Under the pieces are notes generated by a model. That model was not told the DNA's origin. It was given only the letters and a program-made list of their open reading frames with translations, and did no database searches. A DNA stretch of 64,000 nucleotides, taken from positions 2,542,001 through 2,606,000 of the forward strand of contig JAVHNS010000002.1 in the NCBI GenBank assembly GCA_036872755.1, written 5' to 3'. The position numbers and the translations under genes were made by a program. This document shows positions 23,201 to 36,451 of the stretch, piece by piece; positions within the stretch are counted from its first letter, which is position 1; the number at the start of each line of letters is the position of its first letter. This DNA comes from Orbilia blumenaviensis (Eukaryota; Ascomycota; Orbiliomycetes; Orbiliales; Orbiliaceae).

Positions 23201-26200
23201 GGGTAATGGCGAGATTGAGATATAAAATGTTGAGATTTCGGTTCTTCTTACAAGGGGGCAAGGCAAGACGGAAGGCAAGCGTTCGTATCGATATCGATAA
23301 GAAAAGTGGGGGGTTTTTGGCTTATCACGAAAACAAAGGAAAAGGGCATTGTTGCATGTTTTTCTTTTCCCTTCGTTTTCATCCGAAAAAATCTTAAAAT
23401 GCTTAACCAGGATAGAGTAGTCTTCAGCCTGCCTTTCGGCTCAAAACAAAAAAAGAGAGTTCCCTTTGGACCTTAAGCTTAATCTACACATACACGAGTG
23501 TAACACGAATGACCCAAGAAATGCCGCGGTTAGCCACTGTGGACGGGGGATGATCACGGGATTTTAACATCTTGGTTCACACCGCGTGGGAGAAAGACAG
23601 GTTTCAAATGAGACTTTGCTTCTTCCCAATATAAGTATGATATGCATGCACATTCTCTCGTTCCCTGTGCATGTAACTATCTCGTCTTTTGCCGTGTTAT
23701 AACTCCCCACGCGTCAGCTTATGTAGAGCCCTGCATGGGAAACCACGGATCCCTTGTCCATCGTCCCACGCCAGACGGCAGAGAAAGACACCGCGAAAAG
23801 AAGCTTCGCTTTTTTAATGCACGATCCAGAGCTGATGCACGCCAATATAGGCGGATAATCCCAGCGGACCCAATCTGGATAAATCCCATCTCGAATCGAG
23901 GAAAATGCACGAGAAACAAAAAGCGAGGATTATGAAGAGCAGGGGAGGCTATCTGGGTGTGGGTGGGCCAGGGCGCCACGGACGAAACAGACGGGTTGGG
24001 AGGGTTTCATCGTCACAAGCCAGAAACTTACCAGACGAGGGAAGAAGGGAAAAAAAGGGATCCAACCGCAGAATAACAAATATCAACAAGGCAACCAAAC
24101 AAACCGAACAGCACAAACTAAGCCGGCCTGCAGTCTGCGACTGAAGAACGCGTCCTGCAAGTCTGGATGAAAAGGTTATGGTGCACTGTTGGTGCCAGAG
24201 CAGTATTACATCACGACGATATCACGTTTCATGGGTCAGGGCAGATCTAATGAACCTTCTTGCTAAATGACGAAAGGGAGACTGGCCTCGGTAACCGGCG
24301 GCCCCGAGAAAGAATTTCTCGTATCCGATCAGTCTTTGCTTCCTTCGCGCTCTCCCCTTTTCTCCATCTCAAGCTGAAACTCGAAACCCGACCATCACTC
24401 GAACTGCAACCTCCAACCTGACCAACCGCAATCTCCAAACGGTCGCAGGGCCGTGAAAAAACTACACAGCATGACGTTGAGGAGCAAACTGCATACGTAA
24501 CCCCCTTTTCCCCGGAGCGAACGAGCACAAAAACATAGTTTTTTTTGTACACAAACGGACAGGCTGGACTTCCAGAAACAACGGACCACAAACAAACTAG
24601 ATGCAGGACAAAATACACAACACCGAAAACAATTTTGAATTGAAAAAAAAAAAAAAAAAAGAGCCATCGGCCGTTGTCTCGGAAATTGGATTAGTGCATT
24701 TGTGCAGGATGCTATTGGTGTTTGTTCGTGTCGTAATGCCGAAAATGGGAGGGCACCAACATCCTGCACCAAAAGGCCAGCAAATCAAATCAAACAAAAA
24801 ATTTGCAAATTTATGAAGTGTAAAAAGCAAGTGCGTGGGTGGGAAAAAGGAGGTTGCAAGGGTTATACCAATCAGAATGCCGCATGGCGTTGGTCCATTT
24901 CAATGACTCATTTCCCGCTCTGAACTGAAATCGCAGCAGGACGGGGGCAAGAAAATGATGTGGAACTGAACCAGGTCTCGTCCATCGGGGGAGTTCCCAG
25001 CAATAGTTGGTACGAGGTCTGTTCAGCGGGTGCTAAAATAGCTTCCCTCAGCTTGACCCAACAGGCTGCTTTTAGACCCATAACATCCGAGTTTGTGAGC
25101 TCTCGATGGTGTTGAAATCGATCGCTGCCAGAGGATGCATTTGGCTTGTTCACTTACTTTTGCATTTTGCCCTGCTCAGAGCCAAGGCAAGGGCAAAAGC
25201 GGGTGTGGTGGTGTATTGTCTTGTTGGCAGAGAGGAGGCAGGCAGGAGGATTTCATCCAGCGGGGCTCCTGCATTTTTGGTACTCTTTTTAGGCATTTGG
25301 AAGAAGAGAAAGGACATGACAGCCTTCCAGTTGGAAGTAAGTCGGTGTCCGAAGGAAGGAGGGAATGCTCCGAGCCTTGTTGAAAGGAACGGCAATATGG
25401 GGATTTTGGGTGACCAAAGGGACGGAAAGGGGGGTATTAAAAAGAATAAAAAATATTATCAACGAGATCAGGAGTGATATGTCGAAGAATTAATGACCGA
25501 CAGTCGAAGGATTCCATTTTGACGTTGTGCAAGAGGGAATGTTCCTAACCGTCTTGTGAGATACTGTACCTTCCTGCAGCGAGGCAGGCCATCGATGCAT
25601 CTCTTGGTTGACAAGAGGATGTGACTGGGAAAGCAGTCGTGATGACCAGCAAGGCAAGCAAACCCTCCCACCCTAAATAACGCGTCACCCCTAAAAAATA
25701 ACCTCATGTTGCGGATGAAGCCAACTTCGAACGGAGGTGATCCTCTGGTTAGTTCCTTATATAGTAGATATATTTTGAGGTAGTCGATGAGCATTCAGAT
25801 CATGAGGCCGTAAATTTTTATTTGTATCCTGCCTTAGAGTCGGAAATGGAGTCAGTTAGCCCTTGGTACTGTCGGGTAAGTATTTGTCGGAGGGACTAAG
25901 AGTCGAAAGCAGAGTCAAATGGGCGAAGGTACAGGATGAATAATGATAAACAGATGATTCAGTCGGCGGAGGAAAGAAATAGGTCGGACGGGAGAGAGGG
26001 GAGGAGAGAGAAAGCGCCTCGGAGGTGAGACTTGGGGAAGGATGCAGCAAAAACCGAGAGCATCGGGGGGCGCCAAGAAAAGAGACTTTTGGGAGCACTC
26101 CACAGCTACTGCGCCGCCAATCCACGCAAGTGAGCCCGGTGAGTTGACCAGGCTGGCCAGAAATCAAGGATTTCTGCTCGATCGCCTTCTGCAACGTTCC

Positions 26201-26520
26201 TTTGGCCTGCAGCTGGATTTTTGGATTTGGAGGGGACTGGGCGAGAAGGCTTGTCCCCTTGATGCCGGTCTCTGCCAGGGGGGGTTAGGAGGAGCATCAG
26301 AAATATGAGGACGAGAGAGACCGAGAGCCACAGTGGAGCTGAAAAAGCAAGGCCCAGGGAGAACATGATAAGGCGGTGGAGGTTCCAGGTCTGGCCGGGA
26401 GCCAATTATTTTCTTCTTCCGAGTGAAGTTTCTTTTTCCGATAGGCCATTTTCGTAACCGGAGCTAATGCAGAGGCCAGCGCTGGTGTGGGAGCGAGGAT
26501 CTGAGCTGGTAAATGACTGT

Positions 26521-26560
26521 GCCTTTGTATGGCCAAAGGCCGGGAGTATAAATACTCCCG
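26521..26560. promoter_or_regulatory. Two adjacent dyads, the second enclosing a TATA element
   Basis: The first dyad (26521-26540) pairs GCCTTTG with CAAAGGC across TATGGC. The second (26541-26560) is CGGGAGTATAAATACTCCCG, pairing eight bases each side of TAAA, with TATAAATA at its centre. They abut with no gap. They lie about 1.2 kb before the TBP start codon, ahead of a pyrimidine-rich leader, so this is a candidate core promoter. The role of the dyads is unknown. Confidence 0.55.
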
Positions 26561-27408
26561 CTCTTCCCCCTTCAAAAAAATACCATTTTTCCTGTCCGAA
26601 CGAAGAAAAGGGAGGCCCTTCCTTTAACACATCAACACAACACAACACTCACAACACAACACATCCCATCACTCCTCCCAAAAGAAGGAGATCAAGTGAC
26701 TGCCACTGCGTTTGTCAGTTTGTCAGTCTGTTCTTGTTCTCTCACAACACATCACGCTGCACCTACGGCTTCTTATCAACGCCAGGTCACGTGGGTGAAT
26801 ATATATAAAAAAAAAAAAAAAAAGAGTCATTGAAAAGCCAACTGACGACGAACCTCACTCCTTATTCTCTCGCCGCTCCCTCTTTTTATATATCAGTTTA
26901 GAATACTAGCCCTTGGCCACTTCCATCCCTTCCTCCTAACTCCATAAACGTAGGCTTGATTGAGGCTCGCCTGCCTTTATCCACGAATCTTCACGGTCTT
27001 TCCATCGTTGACGATTTGTTATATTCGATTCAATTGATACCACATATTTTTGCAGTTGTTCCATCCTGTGTTATTCCATTTTTTATTTGCGATATCTCCA
27101 GATAGAAGAATCCTGTTGCTGCTTTTGCACGCAAACTCTTTATATTTCCTTGCAGATAGAGAAAAAAAAGAAAACAAGAAATAAGGATATCCTCCCAGAC
27201 TTTCACGTCCTGTCCTCTCGTCTTCACCGTCAAAGTCTTCGCCTTTTTCCCTCTACTATTACTCTTTCCGTCTGTTATCGCCTCGGAACCCAAACAAAAA
27301 AAAGGATATTGAAAAAAAAGTGTGATTTGAATACATCCAGCCATTTGGTATCTCTGCCCGTGTAACGAACTACCAAGGGGAACCATTCAGTTGTTCTTTC
27401 TCCTCTAG

Positions 27409-27661
27409 GTAAGCCCTTTCTTTACCCTCTTATTCTCCCTTTCCTAGGTGTTGCCTAGATATTTCCCTTCCGTTCCCTCTTCCTCGCTTCCCTTATTGGC
27501 GGCAATCCTGTGTCTATACACTTTTTGGCGCCTGAATGGTGCTCTGGCATGTGTTGTCGTGTGGTGTTGTTTCAGACGGCAACTGATGTGTCGCTTTTCA
27601 TTCTGAACATAATGTGTTGCTGTGTTGTCGCTAGTTTACAATTACTAATTATTTATAACAG
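27409..27661 (+). other. Probable 5' UTR intron of the TBP gene
   Basis: The donor GTAAGC (27409) and acceptor ATAACAG (27661) delimit 253 nt, with ACTAAT as a possible branch site about 17 nt before the acceptor. The translated frame starts 89 nt after the acceptor, so the intron is confined to the leader. It rests on consensus alone. Confidence 0.5.
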
Positions 27662-27749
27662 CTCGTTCACCGATCCACGTCTTCTACATCCTTGCCCCAT
27701 CATCACCTCATCATCAACCACCAGTATCTTCACATCTCCTCTGCCCAGC

Positions 27750-28754
27750 ATGGAGAGTCTCACTACACATCCTGCAACCCCTCTGCAAGCAAAGGCCTTC
27801 ACCGGTCCTTCTTCGCTCTCCTTCCCCGGTGGCGCTGGTGATCTCACGCCGCCGTCGAATGAGACTGAACGCTCGATGCAGAAGTCGGATTCTAACTTGG
27901 ACCCATCTGCCACGGGAAATTCCGTGCAGACCCCTGCGACGCCTGCCGCCACACCCTCAAACGGTGTCAGCGGAATCGTCCCGACTTTGCAGTAAGTACC
28001 ATCCTGCTCCTCCAGGGGTTGTGGACTTGGGAGGTGGTGATTATCTTGATGGCCATATGCTTAAATCTATTCTCGCGTGAAGAAACATCGTTGCCACGGT
28101 CAATTTGGACTGCCGTCTCGATTTGAAGACTATTGCTCTTCATGCTCGAAATGCTGAGTACAATCCAAAGGTACATATTTTTGACTCTCAGAGGCGTCCT
28201 TGCCTGGCATGAATTATTTTTTGCTCCAAATTCATGCTTACAATCATAACATTAGCGTTTTGCCGCTGTTATTATGCGTATCCGCGAACCCAAAACGACT
28301 GCCCTCATCTTCGCTTCAGGCAAAATGGTTGTTACCGGTGCCAAATCCGAGGATGATTCCAAGCTCGCATCTCGCAAATACGCACGAATCATCCAGAAAC
28401 TAGGCTTCAACGCTAAGTTCACGGACTTCAAAATCCAGAACATTGTCGGTTCCTGCGATATCAAGTTCCCCATTCGATTGGAAGGATTGGCTAGTCGCCA
28501 TCACCACTTTAGCTCCTACGAACCTGAGTTGTTCCCTGGACTTATCTATCGTATGATCAAACCGAAGATTGTCCTCCTCATCTTCGTTTCGGGCAAGATC
28601 GTCTTGACGGGTGCCAAGGTCAGAGAAGAAATTTATCAGGCCTTTGAAATGATCTATCCTGTGTTGTCAGGTATTTACCCCCCTATGCCTCTATATCAGT
28701 TAGTCAGTAGAGAGCCCTTCCTAACAGTCCTCTGTAGATTTCCGAAAGGTTTAA
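27750..28754 (+). CDS. TATA-box-binding protein (TBP)
   Basis: Core nuclear transcription factor that binds the TATA box for RNA polymerase II as part of TFIID, and also serves polymerases I and III. Exons: 27750-27991, 28083-28170, 28256-28670, 28738-28754, giving 253 aa, the usual size for ascomycete TBP. An N-terminal Thr/Pro/Ser-rich stretch of about 80 residues is followed by the two direct repeats of the saddle. The first contains [40 protein letters not shown]; the second contains [15 protein letters not shown] and [21 protein letters not shown], ending [14 protein letters not shown]. The final exon carries only DFRKV and the stop. All introns are GT-AG and in phase. It is present once in this window. 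Confidence 0.97.
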
Positions 28755-31140
28755 GGAGACAACCCTGGTGGGTCTTGCGGTGGAGGAGCATCGCAGCCAT
28801 TTACTGCGTCCAACCTTGGACTCGGTTGTATTTTTATTATGAATTCATGACAATACCCTACCCTTCATCCTCTTTCCCCACCTCAGACAGAAAAAACAAC
28901 CCCCGTCCTACAGAGGCACTGAAAATAATACGTTCAGGGTCCAGTAATGGAAACGTGGTTCTCGTAAGCCATACTTTTTCCTTCTGTGCGGTTCGCACCG
29001 TACAATCAATATGCATTCCTGGTGTTATCTGTTTTCCGTTTTTCTTCGTTCGCACTTAACGGCGTTCTGATTTACACCTTTGTTCATCTCGGGGTGGCCT
29101 CACTTTTTTCGGGTTTATACACTTTTTTTTTCAATACACCAAACCTTCTCCTTCTAATCATCCTCACCCAAATATTTCTTTTGGTTCCCTCTTTTTTCTT
29201 TTTCTTTTTTTTTTTTTGGTTAAACGGAGGGCTGCTATGTTTTTCTTAAAGGACGGGCATTCTATATTTCGTTTTAGACTGATCCTAAGAAATGCGAGTT
29301 CCGTAACTTCCATCTTCCGCTTTCGAATTTTCTTTTAATCTCTATTTTTCATCCCCACCTACCCGACTCAACCCCACCAAAAAAAAAAACACTCGATAAC
29401 ATCCGGATGTAGTCTTCCTCCCTTCGTCCACTCACACCCCAACTTTCACAAATATGATACCCCCACCCTAAGATTTCATCCGACTTGCTTTGCTGTCCTC
29501 CAAAACAGATCGCAGAAATCACAAAAAAAAAACAGATGCAGGTAAAAAAAAAACAGGAGCAAAGGAAGATTGTGTATAATAATTATTCTTTTTTTTTTTT
29601 TTTTTTTTTACAACCATTATTTGTAACAGCGAGAGAAGAAGCACTTTCGCGAATCCAAACCCTCATTTTAATCGGGTGGTTCGCTGGATAAATAACAAAA
29701 AGGAACAAATGGGAAAAACATTTGAAAATTTTTTTCTTTATGAAAATATCAATTTGCATTCGTAGATCCTTCGTGAGCCGAACGTAGAATTTGTGGCAGT
29801 CTTGGTACCTCATGCGTACGTACGGCTTGTGAAGCTTGTGAGATCTGTCTGGGTATATCCTCTTGAAGATATCCAGAACCTACCAAGTAACCCATGTTAC
29901 CCAGTTTCTGGATACTTGACGGACAGTTGAACACGTTTGGGGGTCACACTAGAAGCACCTTTCTTCTGGTATCCCGTCTAAGCTGGTTCGCAAAGATTTG
30001 AGAGCATTGCTTTAACCTTGACATATACTGATGAAGGCTGCTTGCAGTCAATGTAGATTCTGTCTGGTTATTCTCTACTCCACTACAACCGATATATGTA
30101 TCGTGATATCATCAAAACTTTATGCTGCCACCAAAAACTACTACATATGTAAATGCAACGAAAGCCGGAATTGAACTGCTGATCCAAAAAGTAACTGCCA
30201 CTTCATATCTGCTTGGTAGTAATCATTGGTGCCAAGTAGCCTGGCCTCTTTTGGGCCTTGAGTAGTTTTCCTGCATCACTTTGGAGGTCTTAAAGATAGC
30301 TCTATTCCTCATGGGAGTTATTTCATGATATGCTCATAGGCTCTAGCTCTAGGCAGATCCGAGTTTTTGTAATTATGTTACTCTAAGGAATCTAGATACA
30401 TAACGTGAATGGTATTTTTTGCAGCATATATCCTCACAACCCCCCCTCCCCCTCATATCTTTTATCCCTCACCCATGGTTGATATTTAGGGTTGATCAAG
30501 GAATGCCAAACCCTCAACTATCGACCCGAGCATACTTCGAACTTTGGCGAGTCGATTAACCTAACATTTGGGACCCCTGAGCGAATTCCTATGACCCATC
30601 CCCGATCAAATCCGAAAGGGTCTTTGGCAATACCATTAGCCTCTAAATTGGCCGGTATTTACCTGTTAGTTGTCAACGGGGGCTCATGACCGCGCTATCC
30701 TGTTGGTTTCTGCAATCCGTAAACTGTATGAGGAGGGTCAAAAAATGTCTCAACGACTGAGAACTCTTCGAAATTCTGGATTCAATCTGTGTATGTTCTA
30801 AGCTAGCCAGACGGTTAGGCCCCGTGGTCAAAGGGCTTGTGGCGTAAAGTTGTCGCATAGGACTGCATTCCTCAGCGCCGTTAGGTAAGGTGTACCTCAT
30901 GGGAGCGACCGGAAAGCCGCACGCCATATGATCCGACAAGATGGCGTCAGAAACCAATTATAGAGCACGTAGCTCAGCGTGGTAGTAAGTTGGACTTGCA
31001 TGGCATTTTAACTTGGGTGTTTTGATCTGGATGCGATCTTGCTCCGAGCTCGTTTTATATATGCGAACCGCACATGTTCTCTCGTAAGACCATACTGATC
31101 GGGACCGTCTACTCCCCTATCAGTAGGTAGCAACAGTTTA

Positions 31141-31169
31141 ATGGCCCCCCGTTATTACGGGTGGGCCAT
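31141..31169. repeat. GC-rich hairpin
   Basis: ATGGCCCCCCG pairs with CGGGTGGGCCAT across TTATTA, with one bulge. It lies in the TBP/ETF-QO gene desert, with no adjoining gene to assign a terminator or regulatory role. Confidence 0.6.
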
Positions 31170-32436
31170 GAGCTTCTGAAAGTAGCCGGCGACATGTTGG
31201 CTTGATCTTAACGCCTAGTCGGCATTCATCAGGACTTCGAGTTTTCCAGTCCGGTAGGTCTTATCATCGAGCGTCTTGTAACCACCCAATTATGTGCACA
31301 ATACCAAGCTATGCGGCTTGGGTAATGCTCGACTGCTGGGGGCCATAGCCAGAGTCTGCACGGAAACTTTATCTCTGAGACGGGGTGTATTTGATCATCT
31401 GGATCAGTCTCATAACCGGGTTGTTGATAAAGAGGGCACCGATACTTCGAAATCGGCTGCCTCGAGGGTATAAATTAATGTCCAGTGTAGAAGATATAGA
31501 ACTAGTTTCTATCCTACATGTAGTTTCGTGTCTGCCGCAGTGTAGTCTGTAGGGTGTGGTTTATGCATCTGTATTGAGATAAATTTAGATAGTCAGCCGA
31601 TTGCTATAAAGCCTTCTGCTGTTGGATTCTGATGCTTAGCTTGCTTATAGCAGGCAGCTTACATACAGTTTTAAATTTATTCCATATCCCGGTATTCGTT
31701 CGTGTAACGTGCTGCTTTTGGTTCTCGGCCGGGGGGGGGGGGGGGTACGAATAGTCATATGCTGTCGAAGACCGTTGGCATGGCGGCTTGGTTGCACGAA
31801 CCCTGAAGTGCATAACTGTATATGATAATAGGGTTTGATCCCAGGGAGTCTGGTGATATCGATATACCCGCTATAACTATGCCCATCCCCGTATGACACA
31901 CAAGTCGTATAGTCCATATATCGAGGTTGTGTTTTCCTCTGGCAGTGCACCGGCAATAACGCAATATAAATATTTAATCGGCAGTCCTTCCAGACAGATA
32001 GGAGGGAACTGTCACCACCGCCCACCAGCTTATTTTCCACTGCTTAGATGCCGCCGGGCCTTTAAGGCGTGATTGTGGAAATGGAATGAAATGATGCCCT
32101 GGGGACTCCGTGGAACCCAAGGGCAGATGCATATGTCAGTCCCCGAACCCGAAGCGGGGCTGATTATGATGGAGGATATGCAAACCCTCTACCCCGTTAG
32201 AACTTAAGTAATGTTCCTTTTGTCGTATTATCGTAGCTCAGCGCGTCTAATGGCGTCGACCTCGGAATTCATCTTTTGTGGAAGTGCTAGGGCGCCACCA
32301 TGCCAAAGCCTCGTTCATATACTAACGATCTGTGAGTATATAGAAGGCGGTTTGGGTTTGGCCCGAAGATACTTCGATGGCCAAGAGAGACATGGGTAGC
32401 TCAATATCATGGCGGCTGGGCCCTTAGGCCTATAAA

Positions 32437-32450
32437 GACGCGTACGCGTC
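32437..32450. repeat. Perfect 14-nt palindrome
   Basis: GACGCGTACGCGTC reads the same on both strands. It contains two ACGCGT-type words. No gene adjoins it. Confidence 0.7.
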
Positions 32451-32977
32451 AGCATGTCAATAGATATAATAGTTTGATGTAATGATACGTTGTCCGCGTA
32501 AGCTTACCTTCCGGCCGCGGGCGCAAAGTTAATGGGACCTCATATGCATGAAGCGCGTGCCTAGGTCGTCAGGGAGCGGTAGTTTCGTTCCCAGACACTA
32601 GTTGTTCACTAGTGCGGGGGGATGGATGACCAATGTCGAGAAGATAAGAAAAAATCGGAAAAAGTTTTTTCGTATTCTTGTTATGTGATTGTGGCCCCGG
32701 TCCGGAAACACCCGTCGTCTAGTGCGATGTGTGTTAACCTCCATCTAGCCTGGCAGATTCGACTTCACTTCATAGAAATTTTATTGGAAGACTATCGCCA
32801 AGATGAAATGGGAAAATTGTGTGAGAGTCATAAGTTTAAGATGTATGGCTTATGTAGGGGGATTGTGGCAGGTATTGGATCGAAGCATTCGCTGGGGATA
32901 ATACGAACCAAAAAAAAACATTCGCGTCAGGGCAGATAGGTATGATAAACGTAGTAGATTGATCTTAACGCCTCGGT

Positions 32978-32996
32978 CCCTGTCAGCCTGACAGGG
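32978..32996. repeat. Perfect inverted repeat with 1-nt centre
   Basis: CCCTGTCAG-C-CTGACAGGG, nine-base arms, in the gene desert. A second exact dyad, CACTAGT-TGTTC-ACTAGTG, lies 380 nt to the left (32596-32614). Confidence 0.7.
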
Positions 32997-34387
32997 AAAC
33001 GAATCTTAGGCCTATTGTAGAGGGAGTGCGATCAAGTACGTCGGTACTTGCTGTTGATGGGTTTCTGATGAACCGGAAATGGCCTAGGGGAAGAGTAATA
33101 GGTAGTTGTGATTATGATGATGTTTAATACTTGCGATCAACGTAAACTTTTATAGGGGATTATTGATGAAAGATGAGGATAGGAGGGAAAAACAAAGGCT
33201 TAATTTCAATAGAGAGATATGTGTTTGGGTGTATGCCTCGTCCCAGTGAGCAAGAACTGCACGAACTGCACGACCTACGTCGATCTACGCTAGTTGAAGG
33301 GACCTAAGCTACCACAGTGATGCCATCTACCACTGCTCTATATACCTAGGTACTGAGCTAACATGTATACCTATACCTACATATACTAGTAGAAAGGAAA
33401 GGGGGAACTTGTTGTATATTTGGGATATATCGGGCCAGTGGTAAAATTTAAAATATATTTGAATAAGGTGTAAAGCCTATGAGTCAGTAGGCTGGATCCT
33501 AGAGTTACTAAATGTACGCGAGCAAGTTGCTACGTAGTCATACTGTCCTTGTTGGGCGTATGCTCATTTCGATGGTGTATCTAAGTATACCTAGAAGCCA
33601 TTGCCCCCTTTATTACTGAATACTTGTATTGGGGCTGATATTGGGAATTGGAGAATTCGTGTTGAGTCTGTGGTATTTTTTAATCCGGCGTCGGCTAGCA
33701 AAGGCTCAGGAACGGGAGAGCTCACGGCCTAAAATCTTCGCTCACATTCTGGGGAATGGAATGTCTCATTATACCTATTTTTGATGATGAAGTTCGAGAG
33801 ACTGAATTGTAGGCCGGATTGAAAACAATACTGTCGCTCTTCATATTTGATATTAACCCCCCACTTATATGCGTCTTTCTTTGAAATTGATATTAAATTC
33901 AATACCTAGTGCAGTATCTCTGACAAAGTATTATACTTAGAATCCACTCCGTTCACGGATTACGTATATCGGGCTAGAAATAAAAAAAAAAAGCCCATCA
34001 TCCCCCACAAACTGGATCCGAAGCCAAGGTTAACGCAGAGGTTAAGCTTAAGCCGAAACGATGTCATTGCTGTGAGCTACCGGTCGGTTGTTCGCCGAAT
34101 CGCAGGCCAGATATTACTACGGCTGCACGATCCAACCCTGCCCTGGGCGCACATGTCTCTTTTTTTCCCAGCTCAATTCTTCACATGGCCATGGCCCAGC
34201 GCAAAAGAACCTGGAATTAAGGCTTTGCGAATGACCAATTGATGACCTTCTCTTCTCCCTCTACCCTCTATATTTTTTGTGACCCTCTTAAACAGCCTTA
34301 TCTGCTGTTGGTTTCGATCATTGCCTTTAATTTAATTTAATTTAACTGTAATCTACTCGCGGTTCTATCGCTCGGTCAAATACAAAT

Positions 34388-36451
34388 ATGGCTTCGAAAC
34401 GGGCAGCTCGCATCATCTGCAGGGACATCCGCCCACCAAGCTCCACCTTGACTTCCCGAGTTACAGTTCTCTCCACAGCTTCAACAACATCACCATTACT
34501 CATTCGCCCAACACACTCGACACTTTCTCGTCATAGCATACCGCCGTCAAAATTTGCACGATGTCCGCAACCTCGGTTTTTCACAACCTCTCCGCGCCGG
34601 CAATTCCCTGAACAGGAAGACGAAGATGCAGAGCTCGCTGAATACCTTTCACAACCTCGAGAATCCGATGTCGTCGACGTTTGCATTGTCGGCGGTGGCC
34701 CAGCAGGCCTCGCCGCTGCCATTCGTCTTAAACAAATAGCCAATGAGGCCGGCAATGAGGAATTTCGTGTTCTTCTGCTCGAGAAGGCGGGTGATATGGG
34801 TGCACACACAGTCTCTGGAGCTGTCATTGAGCCTCATGTACTCAATGAACTCTTCCCAGACTGGTTGTCCGAGGATAACCCGAATAAATTCACTTGGGCG
34901 ACAGAATGCACAGGGGACAAGATGAGGTTTCTGACAAAAACAATGGCAATCCCGCTACCAGAACCGCCTCAGATGAAGAATCATGGGAATTATATTGTCA
35001 GTTTGAATGAATTGGTCAAATGGCTTGCTGAACGTGCGGAAGAGTTGGGCGTCGAAGTATTCCCGGGATTTGCAGCTTCGGAGGTTCTATATAACGAGGA
35101 TGGGTCGGTGAGGGGTGTTGCTACTAATGATTTGGGCATTGGGAGGGATGGAAAACCGAAGGATTCATTTGAGCGAGGCATGGAGTTCCATGCGAGGGTC
35201 ACACTATTTGGAGAGGGCTGCCATGGAAGCTTGACAAAGCAACTGTGTAAGAAATACAATTTGAGGAAGGACTCAGAGCCACAGACGTACGGACTGGGTG
35301 TGAAGGAGGTATGGGAAATCCAACCGGAGAAGTTCAAGAAGGGAGAAGTGGTACACAGTATGGGTTGGCCTTTACCGAAGGATACATACGGTGGTGCTTG
35401 GATGTACCATTTCGGGGAGAATATGGTCAGCATAGGATTAGTAGTGGGTTTGGATTATCCGAACCCTTATCTCTCGCCGTTCCAAGAGTTCCAAAGGATG
35501 AAGCACCACCCGCTATTTAAGAATGTTCTGGAGGGTGGTACTTGCATATCCTATGCTGCCAGGGCACTCAATGAAGGCGGCTTCCAGGTATTCAGGCTAT
35601 TCGTAAAAAAAAAATGTGTGGAGGCATACTAACAAGCTCATAGTCAATACCTGAACTCATCTTCCCCGGTGGCGCTTTGATCGGTGACACTGCTGGCTTC
35701 CTCAACCTTCCAAAGATCAAAGGCACACATACATCGATGAAATCTGGTGTTCTTGCTGCTGAAGCGGCTTACTCCGCTCTAACTGAGTCCAGCGACTCGG
35801 AGGGCGCCGTGATGCTCTACTCATACACTGACGCCATCAAAAATTCTTCAATCTACAAAGAGCTCAAAGAAGTCCGAAACATGCGCCCGGCATTCCACAC
35901 ACCGCTTGGTTTATATGGTGGAATATTATACTCTGGTATCGAAGCATTTGTCTTCAGAGGCAAGACACCATGGACTCTTCACCACCCTAAACCCGACTGG
36001 GCGGCAACCAAACCTGCTGCCGAATGCAAAAAGATCGAATATCCCAAGCCAGACGGGAAAATTAGTTTCGATATCCTGACTTCAGTTAGTCGGACGGGAA
36101 CAAATCACGAGGAAGACCAGCCGGTTCACTTACAAGTGAAGGACTGGGATAAGCATGCGGAGAAAGAATGGCCGAAGTTCAAGGGTGTGGAGAATAGGTT
36201 CTGTCCAGCGGGTGTATATGAATATATTGAAGATGAAACGAAGGATATCGGAGTTCGGTTCCAGATCGTAAGTTCCATTCTTAAAGATCAATTCTATAGC
36301 TCTATTGTTGGATGCAACAAATCTAACGCGCAGAACATAGAACTCCCAAAACTGTATTCACTGCAAAACATGTGACATCAAAGCACCTTCTCAGGATATT
36401 AACTGGCAAACCCCTCAAGGTGGTGAAGGGCCTAAGTACAGTCTCACATAA
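34388..36451 (+). CDS. Electron transfer flavoprotein-ubiquinone oxidoreductase (ETF-QO), mitochondrial
   Basis: Passes electrons from electron transfer flavoprotein, reduced by acyl-CoA and amino-acid dehydrogenases, to ubiquinone at the mitochondrial inner membrane, using FAD and one 4Fe-4S cluster. Exons: 34388-35587, 35644-36267, 36341-36451, giving 644 aa, normal for the family. The N terminus (about 1-75) is rich in Arg, Ser and Thr with few acids, as expected for a mitochondrial presequence ([11 protein letters not shown]). The FAD motif [14 protein letters not shown] is near 98-111 and is followed by [12 protein letters not shown]. The cluster ligands are Cys587 ([10 protein letters not shown]) and Cys613, 616 and 619 ([13 protein letters not shown]). 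The last intron falls between the first ligand and the other three. Both introns are GT-AG and preserve the family sequence. Confidence 0.97.

Larger units (their letters stand above)
23201..27749. other. 4.5 kb intergenic region with the TBP promoter and leader
   Basis: The oxidase gene and the TBP gene diverge from this region. I found no gene in it. Content: a poly(A) run near 24643-24660, two adjacent dyads including a TATA element (26521-26560), CAACACAACAC repeats (about 26633-26665), a poly(A) run near 26808-26823, a CT-rich stretch, and a probable leader intron (27409-27661). The scattered short frames (for example minus strand 24247-24618) lack family resemblance. Confidence 0.6.
28755..34387. 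other. 5.6 kb gene desert between TBP and ETF-QO
   Basis: The first kilobase is T-rich (poly(T) near 29203-29218 and 29588-29609) and includes the TBP 3' end. From about 30.4 to 33.1 kb the base composition is more balanced and there are several exact palindromes (31141-31169, 32437-32450, 32596-32614, 32978-32996) and a poly(G) run (31731-31745), but no open frame above about 130 codons and no protein family that I recognise. Two tRNA-box-A-like words (GTAGCTCAGCG near 30971 and 32233) lack the rest of a tRNA. It could be an old decayed element. The ETF-QO promoter occupies the right end, with TTTAA repeats near 34327-34345. Confidence 0.5.

Noticed and set aside
30962..31040. Possible tRNA gene (GTAGCTCAGCGTGGTAG, box-A-like)
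   Set aside because: No anticodon stem pairs around the expected loop and no GGTTCGANTCC box B follows. The same applies to the word at 32233.
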